From JASMHC01 sp964453855 (GTDB taxonomy: Bacteria; Pseudomonadota; Alphaproteobacteria; Rhodobacterales; Rhodobacteraceae), in assembly GCA_964453855.1 (NCBI GenBank), contig CAYVRN010000047.1, forward strand, positions 1 to 23,946: a stretch of DNA of 23,946 nucleotides, in the 5' to 3' direction. Positions within the stretch are counted from its first letter, which is position 1. Every line of letters begins with the position of its first letter. This document shows positions 1 through 8,201 of this stretch, piece after piece. The position numbers and the translations under genes are program-made. Below the pieces are notes generated by a model, which was given only the letters and a program-made list of their open reading frames with translations, searched no databases and had not been told where the DNA came from.

Positions 1-439
1 AGTCGAGGTCGAAGAGTTTTTTGAACCGGTCGAGGTTCTCAGTCGAGGGCCGCATCGGGTCATAGCCCTGCTCGGGATGCGGCTGAACCACATCCCAGTG
101 TTCGGCCATCTGGCCGTTCTGATTGAACCGAACGAAGTCGGCGAAAACATGCGTTCCACTTATCTTGTGCAGGATCACCATATCGCCCTGCGAAAAGATC
201 TGGACTGGGCGCCAGTCATGCCGGCCCGGACGGCGGTGGCCGACTTCCTGGATGTACTTGCGCACGCCTTCACGGCCCTGACCGATGCCAGGTGTGTGCT
301 GGATGTAGTCCTCTGACACCAGTTCATCGAGAAGCGCGAGGTTATCGCCGTGCATGATCTCGTCCATGAACCTCAGCACGGTCTTTTCGTTCTCGGTCAG
401 ATCATCGCGCTTCCACGGATCGTAGGGGTTGGGTTCCAT
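1..439 (-). CDS. SnoaL-like (NTF2-fold) polyketide cyclase/ester cyclase family protein, partial
   Basis: The reading frame starts with ATG at 439 and stays open for 146 codons to the window edge, so the C-terminus is missing. The protein begins MEPNPYDPWKRDDL and carries features of SnoaL-like NTF2-fold proteins: an N-terminal helix with LLDELVSEDYIQHTPGIGQG, a strand around VILHKISGT, and the family-typical segment MAEHWDVVQP near the end of the fold. It has no signal peptide, so it is probably cytoplasmic. Its start codon shares one base with the stop codon of the upstream dehydratase (TGATG), so the two are translationally coupled and last in the TRAP/dehydratase operon. SnoaL-like proteins include cyclases, isomerases and many with unknown substrate. 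A role on the sugar-acid or keto-acid intermediate of this operon is inference from position only. Confidence 0.8.
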   Translation of the reverse strand, partial: MEPNPYDPWKRDDLTENEKTVLRFMDEIMHGDNLALLDELVSEDYIQHTPGIGQGREGVRKYIQEVGHRRPGRHDWRPVQIFSQGDMVILHKISGTHVFADFVRFNQNGQMAEHWDVVQPHPEQGYDPMRPSTENLDRFKKLFDLD

Positions 440-2136
440 CAGTCTAAATCTCCACTTGTGTCCACGGCCCCGGAATGTGTGACCGCCCCGCGCTCGGCCC
501 CCTGTACCGTAGCCGCGTATTTTTCCAAAAGCCCGCCGTGGCGGGGCATGGTGGGTGTGCCATGCGCCGCGCGGCGGCGCGCAAGCGTGGCGTCGTCGAC
601 CTCGAGCGTGATGCTGGCCACTTCGGGACGGGCGTCGATGGCGATGATGTCGCCATCCTCGACCAGCGAGATCGGCCCGCCGATTGCGGCCTCGGGCGCG
701 GCATATCCGATGCACATGCCGCGCGAAGCCCCTGAGAACCGGCCATCGGTTAGAAGCGCGGTTTTAGCCCCCATCCCCTGGCCATAAAGCAGCGCTGTGA
801 TGCCCAGCATCTCCTTCATTCCGGGTGCGCCTTTCGGGCCTTCGCCGCGGACGACCAACACGTCGCCTTCTGCGTAGGTGCGGGTTTCCACGGCATGTTG
901 TGCCGTTGCCTCGCCGTCGAAGACGCGGGCCGGGCCGCAGAAGGTGAGAGACGGGAGGCCCGCGACTTTCAAAAGGGCACCTTTGGGGCAGAGATTGCCG
1001 GTCAGGACAACGACGCCGCCGGTTGGTGCGATGGGGTTGGAAAGGGGCCGGATCACCTCACCGTCCGGTGGAGCTGCGTCGGCGACAGCCTCGGCCAGCG
1101 TCTTGCCGGTCATTGTGAGGGTGGTGCCATCGACATATCCGCCTGCGATCAGTTCCTTGAGGATCACAGGCGTGCCACCTATGGCGTTGACATGGGTGGC
1201 AAGATACGCGCCGCCGGGGCTGAGGTTGCCAATCAGCGGGGTGCGCTGGAAGACGCGGGCTGCGTCTTCGATCCCGAAATCGATCCCGGCCTCGTGGGCG
1301 ATGGCTGGAATATGCAGCGCGGCATTGGTCGATCCGCCTGTCGCCGCAACGATGGCGCAGGCGTTTTCGATCGCGGTGCGGGTGACGATGTCGCGGGGCA
1401 GAGGCCCGTTGCCCTCGATGGCCGCCACCACATGGCGCGCGGCATCGTGCATGATCTGCAACCGGGCGGGATCTGTCGCTGGCACCATTGACACGCCGAC
1501 CGGCGAAAGGCCCAGTGCCTCAGAGACCATACCCATCGTGTTCGCGGTAAACTGGCCTGCGCAGGCCCCTGGACCGGGGATCGCGTGGCGCTGATACTCC
1601 TCCAGCTCTGCCCGGTCCGCTTCGCCCGCGATCATCCGCCCGACGGTCTCAAATGCGTCAAGCGCAGAGACTTCGCGTCCGCGGACTTGGCCTGGCCGCG
1701 TCGCGCCGCCGTGCAAGAACGCGCCCGGAGCATTCACGCGGACCAGGCCCATCATCAGACCCGGCAGGTTCTTGTCGCAGCCGCCGATCGAGATCAGCCC
1801 GTCCCAGCAATGCGCGCGCATCGTGGCCTCGACACTGTCGGCAATTAGCTCTCGTGAGATCAGCGAGAAGCGCATCCCCGGATGGGCCATTGTCAGCCCG
1901 TCGGAGACCGAGACCACGGGCGTTTCGTGCGGGTAACCGCCCGCTGCCCGCACGCCCTCGGCCGCGTCGCCGGCCTGCGCGCCAAGGTTCATGTTGCAGG
2001 GGCTCATTCCACCGCCGGTATGGGCGATGGCGATCTGGGGTTTCGCGATGTCGTCATCACTCATTCCCATGCCGTAGAGAAACGCTTTGGCGTTCTCACG
2101 CATCAACGTGGAATAGATGGTCGGAAATCGCCTCAC
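439..2136 (-). CDS. IlvD/Edd family dehydratase (dihydroxy-acid or sugar-acid dehydratase)
   Basis: A 565-residue cytoplasmic protein, the usual length for the family, which removes water from 2,3-dihydroxy acids using an Fe-S cluster and Mg2+. The three expected cluster cysteines are visible: C47 (PCNMN), C120 in the CDKNLPG motif (whose Asp and Lys serve the Mg site), and C192 in GACAGQFTANTM. The C-terminal DGRFSG motif (464-469) carries the proposed catalytic serine S468. The GxCxGxFTANTM form resembles dihydroxy-acid dehydratase (IlvD). However, the gene sits in an operon with a TRAP carboxylate transporter and a SnoaL-like protein, not with branched-chain amino acid genes, so a paralogue acting on an imported aldonic or other hydroxy acid is more likely. 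Its ATG overlaps the stop of the large TRAP permease by 4 bases. Family assignment is very secure; substrate is unknown. Confidence 0.92.
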   Translation of the reverse strand: MRRFPTIYSTLMRENAKAFLYGMGMSDDDIAKPQIAIAHTGGGMSPCNMNLGAQAGDAAEGVRAAGGYPHETPVVSVSDGLTMAHPGMRFSLISRELIADSVEATMRAHCWDGLISIGGCDKNLPGLMMGLVRVNAPGAFLHGGATRPGQVRGREVSALDAFETVGRMIAGEADRAELEEYQRHAIPGPGACAGQFTANTMGMVSEALGLSPVGVSMVPATDPARLQIMHDAARHVVAAIEGNGPLPRDIVTRTAIENACAIVAATGGSTNAALHIPAIAHEAGIDFGIEDAARVFQRTPLIGNLSPGGAYLATHVNAIGGTPVILKELIAGGYVDGTTLTMTGKTLAEAVADAAPPDGEVIRPLSNPIAPTGGVVVLTGNLCPKGALLKVAGLPSLTFCGPARVFDGEATAQHAVETRTYAEGDVLVVRGEGPKGAPGMKEMLGITALLYGQGMGAKTALLTDGRFSGASRGMCIGYAAPEAAIGGPISLVEDGDIIAIDARPEVASITLEVDDATLARRRAAHGTPTMPRHGGLLEKYAATVQGAERGAVTHSGAVDTSGDLD

Positions 2137-3425
2137 TGCATCGTCTGCGGCAGCCAGAGGACCAGCGCCGGGAAGGCCACCAGCAGGACCAGACGCAGGA
2201 TGTCAGCACCAACAAAGGGCAGCACGCCCTTGAATATCTTCGTCAGTGAGATGTCCCGCGCAATTGAATTGATGACGAAGACATTCATACCCACAGGCGG
2301 CGTGATGAGACCAAGTTCCACGGTCATCACGATGATGACCCCGAACCAGATCGGATCGAAACCCAATTGCGTGACAATGGGAAAGACGATGGGCACCAGC
2401 AAGATGATCATCGCCATCGCATCCAGAATGCAGCCCATCAGCACGAAGAACAGCAGGATCAGCGCAAGTGTGCCGTAAGCGCCAAGGTCGAGCGCCACGA
2501 GCCAGGCAGTGATCTTTTGCGGGCTTTGCGTGATGGCAAGGAAATAGCCAAAAATGATCGCGCCGATCAGGATCGTATAGATTGCGACCGACGTGCGGAG
2601 AGCCTCGACAAGGCTGTCGAGCAACAAACGCGCCGATAGCTTTCCGCGCAGTATGCCGATCAGCGCAGTCAGGAAGGAGCCGACCGCAGCGGCCTCGGTC
2701 GCGGTGGTGAAGCCGAAATAGATCGATCCAATGATCAGAATGAAGAGCAGCATGACAGCCCAGACGCCCGAGAGCGAGCGGATCGCCTCGCCCAGCCGGA
2801 AAGGCTCGCCTGCCGGCAGTCGGCGACCATAGGCAAAGCGCACCGAGAGCATGTACATCAGGATCGCGAGGAGGCCCGGCACGATTCCAGCGATGAAGAG
2901 GACGCCCACGTCCTGTTCGGTGATGTAGCCATAGACCGCCAATACCACAGAGGGAGGAATCAGGATGCCGAGAGTGCCGCCGGCGGCGATAACGCCGGTG
3001 GAGACCTCGTCAGGGTAGCCCGCCTGCTTCATCTCGGGCAGCGCGATCTTGGTCATGGTCGCAGCGGTTGCAACCGAAGAGCCACAGATTGCGGCAAAGC
3101 CCGCGCAGGCCCCGACGGTCGAAATGGCCATGCCGCCGCGCATGAACCCAAACCAGTGTCGGCCCGTACGGAAGAGTTCGCGGGACATCCCGGAGTTGGT
3201 GGCCAAAACGCCCATCAGGACGAAGAACGGAATGAGCGTGAGGTTGAAGTCGGTTACGGTGCGGATCGGAGATTGAGCAAGAAGGTTGAGCGCGGGTTTC
3301 CAGCCAACGACGGCGGCAAACCCGCCAACGCCGACAAGCCCCATGGCGATGCCGATCGGGACGCGAAGGATCATCATTGCAAAGAGAGCAGCAAACCCCG
3401 AGATTGCGATAAGGTCGCCACTCAT
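2133..3425 (-). CDS. dctM: TRAP transporter large permease (DctM family)
   Basis: A 430-residue inner-membrane protein with about 12 hydrophobic segments, the normal size for DctM, the ion-coupled transport subunit of tripartite ATP-independent periplasmic transporters. Family landmarks include the N-terminal LRVPIGIAMG, LIPFFVLMGVLA, the very typical GTLGILIPPS segment in the middle, and LGLITPPVGMNVFVI in the second half, an internal repeat of the same pattern. It lies between the small permease (4-base overlap at its start) and the dehydratase (4-base overlap at its end), so translation is coupled throughout. The TRAP complex most likely brings in the substrate of the downstream dehydratase. 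The gene symbol is used in the generic family sense. Confidence 0.95.
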   Translation of the reverse strand: MSGDLIAISGFAALFAMMILRVPIGIAMGLVGVGGFAAVVGWKPALNLLAQSPIRTVTDFNLTLIPFFVLMGVLATNSGMSRELFRTGRHWFGFMRGGMAISTVGACAGFAAICGSSVATAATMTKIALPEMKQAGYPDEVSTGVIAAGGTLGILIPPSVVLAVYGYITEQDVGVLFIAGIVPGLLAILMYMLSVRFAYGRRLPAGEPFRLGEAIRSLSGVWAVMLLFILIIGSIYFGFTTATEAAAVGSFLTALIGILRGKLSARLLLDSLVEALRTSVAIYTILIGAIIFGYFLAITQSPQKITAWLVALDLGAYGTLALILLFFVLMGCILDAMAMIILLVPIVFPIVTQLGFDPIWFGVIIVMTVELGLITPPVGMNVFVINSIARDISLTKIFKGVLPFVGADILRLVLLVAFPALVLWLPQTMQ

Positions 3426-3946
3426 GCTTCGTCTTTCACATCAATACTTTCGTAATGGTCGAGCGTACCTTGCCCGGTTACGATCAGGATCAGGCGTGCC
3501 AGAATGGCGGGCAGGCTGAACACGACACCCAGCCAGATCAGGCCCATCATCGGCCAGGCGCGCAGGCGCAGGTCCATCGTGGATTCGTTGCTGACAGCGG
3601 CACTGGAGACGCGCCCAAACATCTTCCATGCCAGAAGAATGGTGAAGATCAGCAATACGGTCCAGGCGAAGGCGTCCACCCACCTGCGGAGACCGGCTGG
3701 CAAACGCTCGGCCAGGATATCGACCTTGATATGCGACCCACGGTAACCGACGCTGGCAAAGCCCCACATGATCGCCGCCCCCAGCAGGAGGCGCGACATG
3801 TCGAAGGCGTCCGGCAAAGGATACGCAAAGAGATAGCGCCCGGTTGCGGACGCCACGACAAGAACCGTGACGAGGCCCATGATGATTCCGGCCACGATCT
3901 CGATCCCGTGCGAGATCAGTTCAAGTATCGATTGAAGTCGCTGCAT
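3422..3946 (-). CDS. dctQ: TRAP transporter small permease (DctQ family)
   Basis: A 174-residue membrane protein with four predicted transmembrane segments (around residues 15-36, 47-65, 88-108 and 128-152), as expected for DctQ, the small subunit that pairs with DctM. The stretch HIKVDILAERLPAGLRRWVDAF between segments 2 and 3 is typical of the family. It starts with ATG at 3946, downstream of the binding-protein gene, and ends in a 4-base overlap with dctM. A GC-rich hairpin separates it from the binding-protein gene. DctQ sequences diverge strongly, so assignment rests on topology, the VDIL motif and context together. Confidence 0.92.
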   Translation of the reverse strand: MQRLQSILELISHGIEIVAGIIMGLVTVLVVASATGRYLFAYPLPDAFDMSRLLLGAAIMWGFASVGYRGSHIKVDILAERLPAGLRRWVDAFAWTVLLIFTILLAWKMFGRVSSAAVSNESTMDLRLRAWPMMGLIWLGVVFSLPAILARLILIVTGQGTLDHYESIDVKDEA

Positions 3947-3956
3947 GCGTCTAAGC

Positions 3957-3982
3957 GGCGGGCGGCCATCCGGCTGCCCGCC
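3957..3982 (-). terminator. GC-rich hairpin between dctP and dctQ genes
   Basis: A perfect 7-bp inverted repeat (GGCGGGC ... GCCCGCC) with a 12-base centre that can pair further lies between the stop of the binding-protein gene (3991) and the start of dctQ (3946). There is no following T-run on the minus strand, so it is more likely a partial attenuator or 3'-end mRNA stabiliser than a full terminator. Such an element fits the need for far more binding protein than membrane subunits. Confidence 0.5.
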
Positions 3983-3990
3983 TCTTGAAC

Positions 3991-4998
3991 TCAGAAGCGA
4001 GCGTCGTGGCGCTCAAGCGCCTCGACATAGCTGTCGTAGATCGCTTGGGCGTCCGCGCCGACCTCTTCCTTCCATTGGTCGATGAGCGGCGTGGCTGCAT
4101 CACGCCACATCTGGACCTCGTCCTCGGTCGGCACATAAAGCGTGTGCTCACCGGAATCGATCATCTTCTGCCGACCCGAGGCTTCGTTCGCTGCCCAGCC
4201 TTCAGAGAACCGGCGAGACCATTCCGGCGTGCAATGGTCATCAAGGATGGCCCTCAGATCGTCGGGCATCCCGTTATATGTGTCCAGGTTGATCAGCAGA
4301 AGCTGCGCCGAGATGTAGAACGGCATGTCGAGGTGATATTTTGTCTCGCTGTCGATCCCAAAGATGTAGATCGAGTTCCAAGGAAAGGTGATCGCATCGG
4401 CGGTACCGTTTGCGATGGCCTCGCGGGCTTCCGATGCAGGCACCTGAACCGAGCCACCGCCAAGCGAGCTGACGAAACGCGCCATCGTCGCATGGGCGGG
4501 GCGGACGTTCAGACCGTCCACGTCACCTGGCACCTTGAGCGGTGCTTTCGAGTGGAAGGTGCCTGGATCATGCGGGTTGGCAACGCAGAATTTGACGTCC
4601 TTCATCTCGGTCTCGGCGATTGGGGCGTACCATTCGTGTAGCGCCTGCGCGCCGCGGGTGGCGTTGTTGGCGTGGAACGGTATCTCGATCAGGCTGTAGA
4701 TCGGGAAGCGCCCCGCCTGATAGCCGGGGTTGGTGTAGGTGATGTCGGCAATGCCGTCGCGCGCCATATCGTAGTGGTCCGGTGCGGCACCCAACTGCTG
4801 TGCCGGAAAGATCGTCACGGCGATACGGCCACCCGAAGCCTCGGTCAGCGATTGCACCCAAGGCTCGATCCCCAGGGTTTGGATCGGATGCGTCGGCGGC
4901 ACCCAGTGCGACAGCCGGAGCGTGACATCCTGTGCCACGGCGGCCCCGGCGGTGAGCGCGGCGATTGCGGCACCCGAAATCAACGTTCTGAATTTCAT
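3991..4998 (-). CDS. dctP: TRAP transporter solute-binding protein (DctP family)
   Basis: A 335-residue periplasmic binding protein, the normal DctP length. The ATG at 4998 is preferred over the longer frame to 5079 because it has a strong GGGAGGA ribosome site 5 bases upstream and gives a clear signal peptide, MKFRTLISGAAIAALTAG followed by AAVAQDV, with cleavage after AQ. The mature protein begins VTLRLSHWVPPTHP. It includes the family-typical segments RIAVTIFPAQQLG and, later, NVRPAHATMARFVSSLGG, where family members place the Arg that pins the substrate carboxylate. It is the first gene of the operon, with dctQ, dctM, the dehydratase and the SnoaL-like gene downstream. The ligand is probably a carboxylate such as a sugar acid, which is inference. 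Confidence 0.93.
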   Translation of the reverse strand: MKFRTLISGAAIAALTAGAAVAQDVTLRLSHWVPPTHPIQTLGIEPWVQSLTEASGGRIAVTIFPAQQLGAAPDHYDMARDGIADITYTNPGYQAGRFPIYSLIEIPFHANNATRGAQALHEWYAPIAETEMKDVKFCVANPHDPGTFHSKAPLKVPGDVDGLNVRPAHATMARFVSSLGGGSVQVPASEAREAIANGTADAITFPWNSIYIFGIDSETKYHLDMPFYISAQLLLINLDTYNGMPDDLRAILDDHCTPEWSRRFSEGWAANEASGRQKMIDSGEHTLYVPTEDEVQMWRDAATPLIDQWKEEVGADAQAIYDSYVEALERHDARF

Positions 4999-5118
4999 GA
5001 TTTTCCTCCCAGACTTCATGCCCGGCTCGAACAGGCCGGCTTGCCGTTGAAGGATGGTCGATGAAATTCTAAATAGCAAGTCTCTCGTGAGTTTCTGTCA
5101 GGACGGAAAGAAAGTGGA
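4999..5118 (-). promoter_or_regulatory. Upstream region of the TRAP/dehydratase operon
   Basis: This short gap lies between the TRAP binding-protein start and the divergent ammonia-lyase remnant. It must hold the promoter of the leftward operon and originally also that of the rightward lyase gene. Apart from the GGGAGGA ribosome site at 5003-5009, I see no clear palindrome or consensus promoter. Confidence 0.4.
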
Positions 5119-5205
5119 TGACGATCACCCTTGACGGCTCCAGCCTCACCCTGTCCGACTTAGATGCGGTTGCGCGCGGCGAAGCGCTGGTGGCGGTCAG
5201 CTAAC
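5119..5205 (+). pseudogene. 5' stump of an aromatic amino acid (histidine-type) ammonia-lyase gene
   Basis: A 28-codon frame runs from ATG at 5119 to TAA at 5203-5205, preceded by a purine-rich ribosome site (GGAAAGAAAG). It encodes MTITLDGSSLTLSDLDAVARGEALVAVS. The segment LTLSDLDAVARGE closely resembles the opening strand and helix of histidine ammonia-lyase/aromatic amino acid lyases, which are normally about 500 residues long. Nothing of the remaining protein, including the Ala-Ser-Gly cofactor triad, is visible downstream. The stop appears exactly where the sequence changes from GC-rich to AT-rich, so I read this as the left-hand remnant of a gene cut by a rearrangement or insertion. The homology rests on a short segment recognised by eye. 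Confidence 0.55.
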
Positions 5206-5261
5206 GTGCATCAAAAACGTTCGAACAAAACAAAACGTGTAATCGGTCTGATCGCATGAAC

Positions 5262-6101
5262 TTAGCGTTTGATACGCGCTATCGTTCCGGTATTTGGGTT
5301 GTAGCCTCGTGCGGCAAGAACAAACGCCACGAGTGCGCAGATGGCGACCACTGAAAAGGACAAGGAGTTGAATTGACCGTATGCGGCAAACCGAATCAAT
5401 TCCACCGCGTGGGTAAAAGGGTTAAACAGCGCTAGCCAATAAAGAATGTCGGCGCCCGATTCTCGAAGCCTCCATAACGGATAAAGAGCTGAGGACATAA
5501 AAAACATCGGGAAGATCACAAAGTTCATCATTCCCGCAAAATTCTCGATCTGTCTTGTGTAAACGGTGATTAACAGACCAATGGATCCCAACATGATGCC
5601 CGCCATGAAGATTGCCGGAATAATGAAGACCATCCCCGACAACGTCATGTAATAGCCAAAAGCCGCGGCCAATCCGAGAAAGACATAAATCTGGAGTGTT
5701 GCAAGGAACGTGGCCCCTAAAATTCGTGCAAAGAGAAGGAAATGGCGCGGAAGCGGCGAGACAAGCATAACCCGCATGACACCTGCTTCTCGATCATAAA
5801 CCAGAGACAATGCCGATTGCATGCATTGAAACAGCACGATTATGCCAGTTAACCCGGGCAGGATGTATTCTTGGTAAGGTGTATAGGTGTCGTAGGGCTC
5901 GATGATTGAAATCCCAAGTAGGTTTTGCAGTCCTGAGGCAAAAATGAAAAGCCAAAGCGATGGCCTAACAATCGAAGAAAGGAGCCGTTCGCGCTGTCGA
6001 AAAAATTTCACGATCTCGCGTTCAGTGACGGCATAAATACCCAACAGGTATTCCCGGCGGCTAGGGAGGTCAGAGTCAATCACAAGCGAACTCGCTTTCA
6101 T
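5262..6101 (-). CDS. ABC-2 type permease of the PQQ-alcohol-oxidation ABC system (PedC-like)
   Basis: A 279-residue polytopic inner-membrane protein with six hydrophobic segments and the ABC-2 arrangement: cytoplasmic N-terminus (EIVKFFRQRERLLSSIVRPSLWLFIF), SLVYDREAGVMRVMLVSPLPR between segments 2 and 3, and the FVIFPMFFMSSALYPLW stretch typical of ABC-2 exporters. It matches the permease found with PQQ-dependent alcohol dehydrogenases in pseudomonads (PedC family). The ATG at 6101 overlaps the end of the preceding gene by 26 bases; a longer frame to 6161 is possible but would overlap more and adds no recognisable sequence. Its likely ATPase partner is at 11286-12032 on the other strand. Family members are required for alcohol oxidation, but the transported molecule is unknown to me. 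Confidence 0.85.
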   Translation of the reverse strand: MKASSLVIDSDLPSRREYLLGIYAVTEREIVKFFRQRERLLSSIVRPSLWLFIFASGLQNLLGISIIEPYDTYTPYQEYILPGLTGIIVLFQCMQSALSLVYDREAGVMRVMLVSPLPRHFLLFARILGATFLATLQIYVFLGLAAAFGYYMTLSGMVFIIPAIFMAGIMLGSIGLLITVYTRQIENFAGMMNFVIFPMFFMSSALYPLWRLRESGADILYWLALFNPFTHAVELIRFAAYGQFNSLSFSVVAICALVAFVLAARGYNPNTGTIARIKR

Positions 6102-7239
6102 CAAATCCCAGTGCATCCAGCGTGTTTGTCTGGTGCAGGAAACCTTCGAACGGTGCAACATTTAAGACTGCATTATGCGTAGAAATAAGGATCGGCATAC
6201 GCAACTGACCATTCCATGGACGGAAACTCAACTGCGCGCCTTTTGAACCGTCAAGCCGAAGTTTGGGCGATCGGAGCAACGCGTTCACGTCCGTTAATTC
6301 ATTACTTCGGGTTTTCGCGAACGCGGTCAACACCGCACGAGTTGCGATCCAAGCCGACCAATCCTGCCAGCCCATTCGGCGGCCATCAATTGCCAGCGTT
6401 TCAAACCGGGAATTCACTTGAGGTGCGCCGTAACGCTCGAATGCCCAATGCCATTCAAGTGCGACCAAGCCTGTCGCACCGATGATTGGACGTGGTAACG
6501 CGGTCTGATAGGGAACGTAGCGTGAGAATTCACCAATTTCATCGGCGATGAAGACGGCATCGTAGTCTCGCCTTCCTCCGGTTATCAGTGCAATGTTATT
6601 TTGTTCGCGCATGCTCGGGTTCGTAGACAGATCAAACTCACGGTCGGCGACAATGCGAATCCGGAAACGGGCGGCTGCCTGTGAAAAAGCGTCTGCGCGA
6701 ATTGCATCACGTTCTGTCTTTCCACGAAGCACTAGAACGCTATCCCATTTATGACTGACAGCGTGCTGCACGAGGGCATCGGCAATCATCCGATCGCTTG
6801 CGGCTGTATGCAAGAGATTGGCGTGGCATTTGAGTCGCAACCAATCATCTGGCGCTGTTGTGTTCAGAATTGTCGCCTGTGAGTCACTCAAGGCATTGGC
6901 CAACGCGTCGACATTTGCGGCCGGAAGATCGACGATCAAATGGGTCACCCCGTCAGAGATCATCTGTTTGGCGGCCTCTATCAACCCATCCTGATCAACG
7001 GATGCTTCTGTCAGTACCGGTGTTATCCCACGCGCTTGAGTTAACACCTGCATGTCGGAAATACCCAACCGCACAGCTGTTCGTACATCACCAAGCGGAC
7101 GCAGCGCGATGCGCGCATAGGCGAATTCATCGTCAAAGCGCGGATCGTCGTTTAGTCGCAGTAGTCCCACCCGCAATTCTGCGGCGCCAGCAGCACCAGC
7201 GAGAATGAGCGCAATCAGAATTGAAATCAGGCGTTTCAA
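6076..7239 (-). CDS. Periplasmic ABC-associated substrate-binding protein of the PQQ alcohol dehydrogenase system
   Basis: A 387-residue exported protein with signal peptide MKRLISILIALILAGAAGAA and mature start ELRVGLLRLNDDPRFDDEFA. It has the type I periplasmic-binding-protein layout of branched-chain amino acid receptors and matches the binding protein described for PQQ-dependent alcohol dehydrogenase ABC systems, with motifs such as LIVDLPAANVDAL, LNTTAPDDWLR and GRRDYDAVFIADEIGEFSRY. Translation starts with TTG at 7239, whose last two bases are part of the TGA stop of the beta-propeller gene (TTGA), so it is strictly coupled to it. It ends inside the start of the ABC-2 permease gene. An export system with a dedicated periplasmic sensor-like protein is unusual and may mean it monitors substrate. 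Confidence 0.85.
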   Translation of the reverse strand: MKRLISILIALILAGAAGAAELRVGLLRLNDDPRFDDEFAYARIALRPLGDVRTAVRLGISDMQVLTQARGITPVLTEASVDQDGLIEAAKQMISDGVTHLIVDLPAANVDALANALSDSQATILNTTAPDDWLRLKCHANLLHTAASDRMIADALVQHAVSHKWDSVLVLRGKTERDAIRADAFSQAAARFRIRIVADREFDLSTNPSMREQNNIALITGGRRDYDAVFIADEIGEFSRYVPYQTALPRPIIGATGLVALEWHWAFERYGAPQVNSRFETLAIDGRRMGWQDWSAWIATRAVLTAFAKTRSNELTDVNALLRSPKLRLDGSKGAQLSFRPWNGQLRMPILISTHNAVLNVAPFEGFLHQTNTLDALGFDESEFACD

Positions 7240-8201
7240 TCGTCTATCACCACGGTATGCGGAACCCGACCCACAGGGATCGAGCGTATTGGACGGTACG
7301 TTTCCATGTCGATAAGCGTAATGTCATCGGAAAGGCCGTTTGCCACGACAGCAATCTTTTCATCACGTGTCAGTGCCACCGACCATGCCCTATTTCCGAC
7401 AAGCACATAAGCCAGAATTTCTTTTGTTAGCGCGTCAATCACCGCGACGTGGTTGGCGCGACCGAGGCTGATCAAGCCGATTTTACCATCGCGCGTTAGT
7501 GCCATGCCGACTGGAGTAACATCCTCGGGGCGGAAACCTGGAGGGAGAAATTCCAGCACTTCCGTGATCTCCTCAGTCGTACGATCGATCACATATATTT
7601 CACTGGACAGTTCCGCAGAAACCCACAATTCGTTGGTATCTGGTGTAATGATGAAACGGCGTGGTCGTGTGCCTACAATTATGTTGTTTGTCACAACGCC
7701 ATTCACACGATCAACCACATGCACCATGTCAGCCACTTCGGATGTCACATAAAGTGTATCGCTATCCGGCACGACAATCACGCCTTCTGGTTCGGCCCCT
7801 GTCGGGACATCGTGAACGGTGATACGAACCTCAACGTCGATGATTTCAAGCATCGAATCTTCTTCGTTCGAGACGTAAATCTGAGACTCGTCAGGAGAGA
7901 AATCGAACACCTCTGGGCTAGGTCCTGTGGGGATACCGTCCACGATTTCCAAAGTTTCCACATCGATGACATCAATAATATCATCATCCCCGCAGGCCAC
8001 ATAAAGAAGCGTACGCGCGGCGTTAAATTTCATGTCTCGAGGACGGCGCGAGGTCTCAATTTTCTTGATCAGATTGTAATCCGCATCAAAGACGTAAATA
8101 TCGTGGCTTTTCTCGTTGCTGACGAAGATACGCCCGGTATCGAGCGCTGATGCAGACAACGGCAGCAATGAAAAGAATATGGCAAGCAGAAGGTTTCGCA
8201 T
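7236..8201 (-). CDS. PQQ-dependent catabolism-associated YVTN beta-propeller protein
   Basis: A 321-residue exported protein with signal peptide MRNLLLAIFFSLLPLSASA, followed by about seven repeats of roughly 40 residues of the YVTN type (for example GRIFVSNEKSHDIYVFD, TLLYVACGDDDIIDVID, SQIYVSNEEDSMLEIID, DTLYVTSEVADMVHVVD). This is the periplasmic beta-propeller that accompanies PQQ alcohol dehydrogenases together with the neighbouring ABC genes. Its function is not established; scaffolding or electron-transfer support are possibilities. The ATG at 8201 overlaps the stop of the upstream gene (TGATG), and its own stop overlaps the next gene, so genes 8632 to 5262 form one leftward operon. 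Confidence 0.9.
   Translation of the reverse strand: MRNLLLAIFFSLLPLSASALDTGRIFVSNEKSHDIYVFDADYNLIKKIETSRRPRDMKFNAARTLLYVACGDDDIIDVIDVETLEIVDGIPTGPSPEVFDFSPDESQIYVSNEEDSMLEIIDVEVRITVHDVPTGAEPEGVIVVPDSDTLYVTSEVADMVHVVDRVNGVVTNNIIVGTRPRRFIITPDTNELWVSAELSSEIYVIDRTTEEITEVLEFLPPGFRPEDVTPVGMALTRDGKIGLISLGRANHVAVIDALTKEILAYVLVGNRAWSVALTRDEKIAVVANGLSDDITLIDMETYRPIRSIPVGRVPHTVVIDD

Noticed and set aside
878..1594. Long rightward open frames opposite the dehydratase gene (also 895-1491 and 1653-2249)
   Set aside because: They are antisense to a strongly conserved gene in GC-rich DNA, have no ribosome site and give low-complexity Arg/Ala/Pro-rich translations.
5206..5261. Search for a second tRNA-Lys 3' end (left att) at the composition break
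   Set aside because: Only an 8-bp palindrome GTTCGAAC is present; it lacks the flanking T-stem and acceptor bases, so it is not an att copy.
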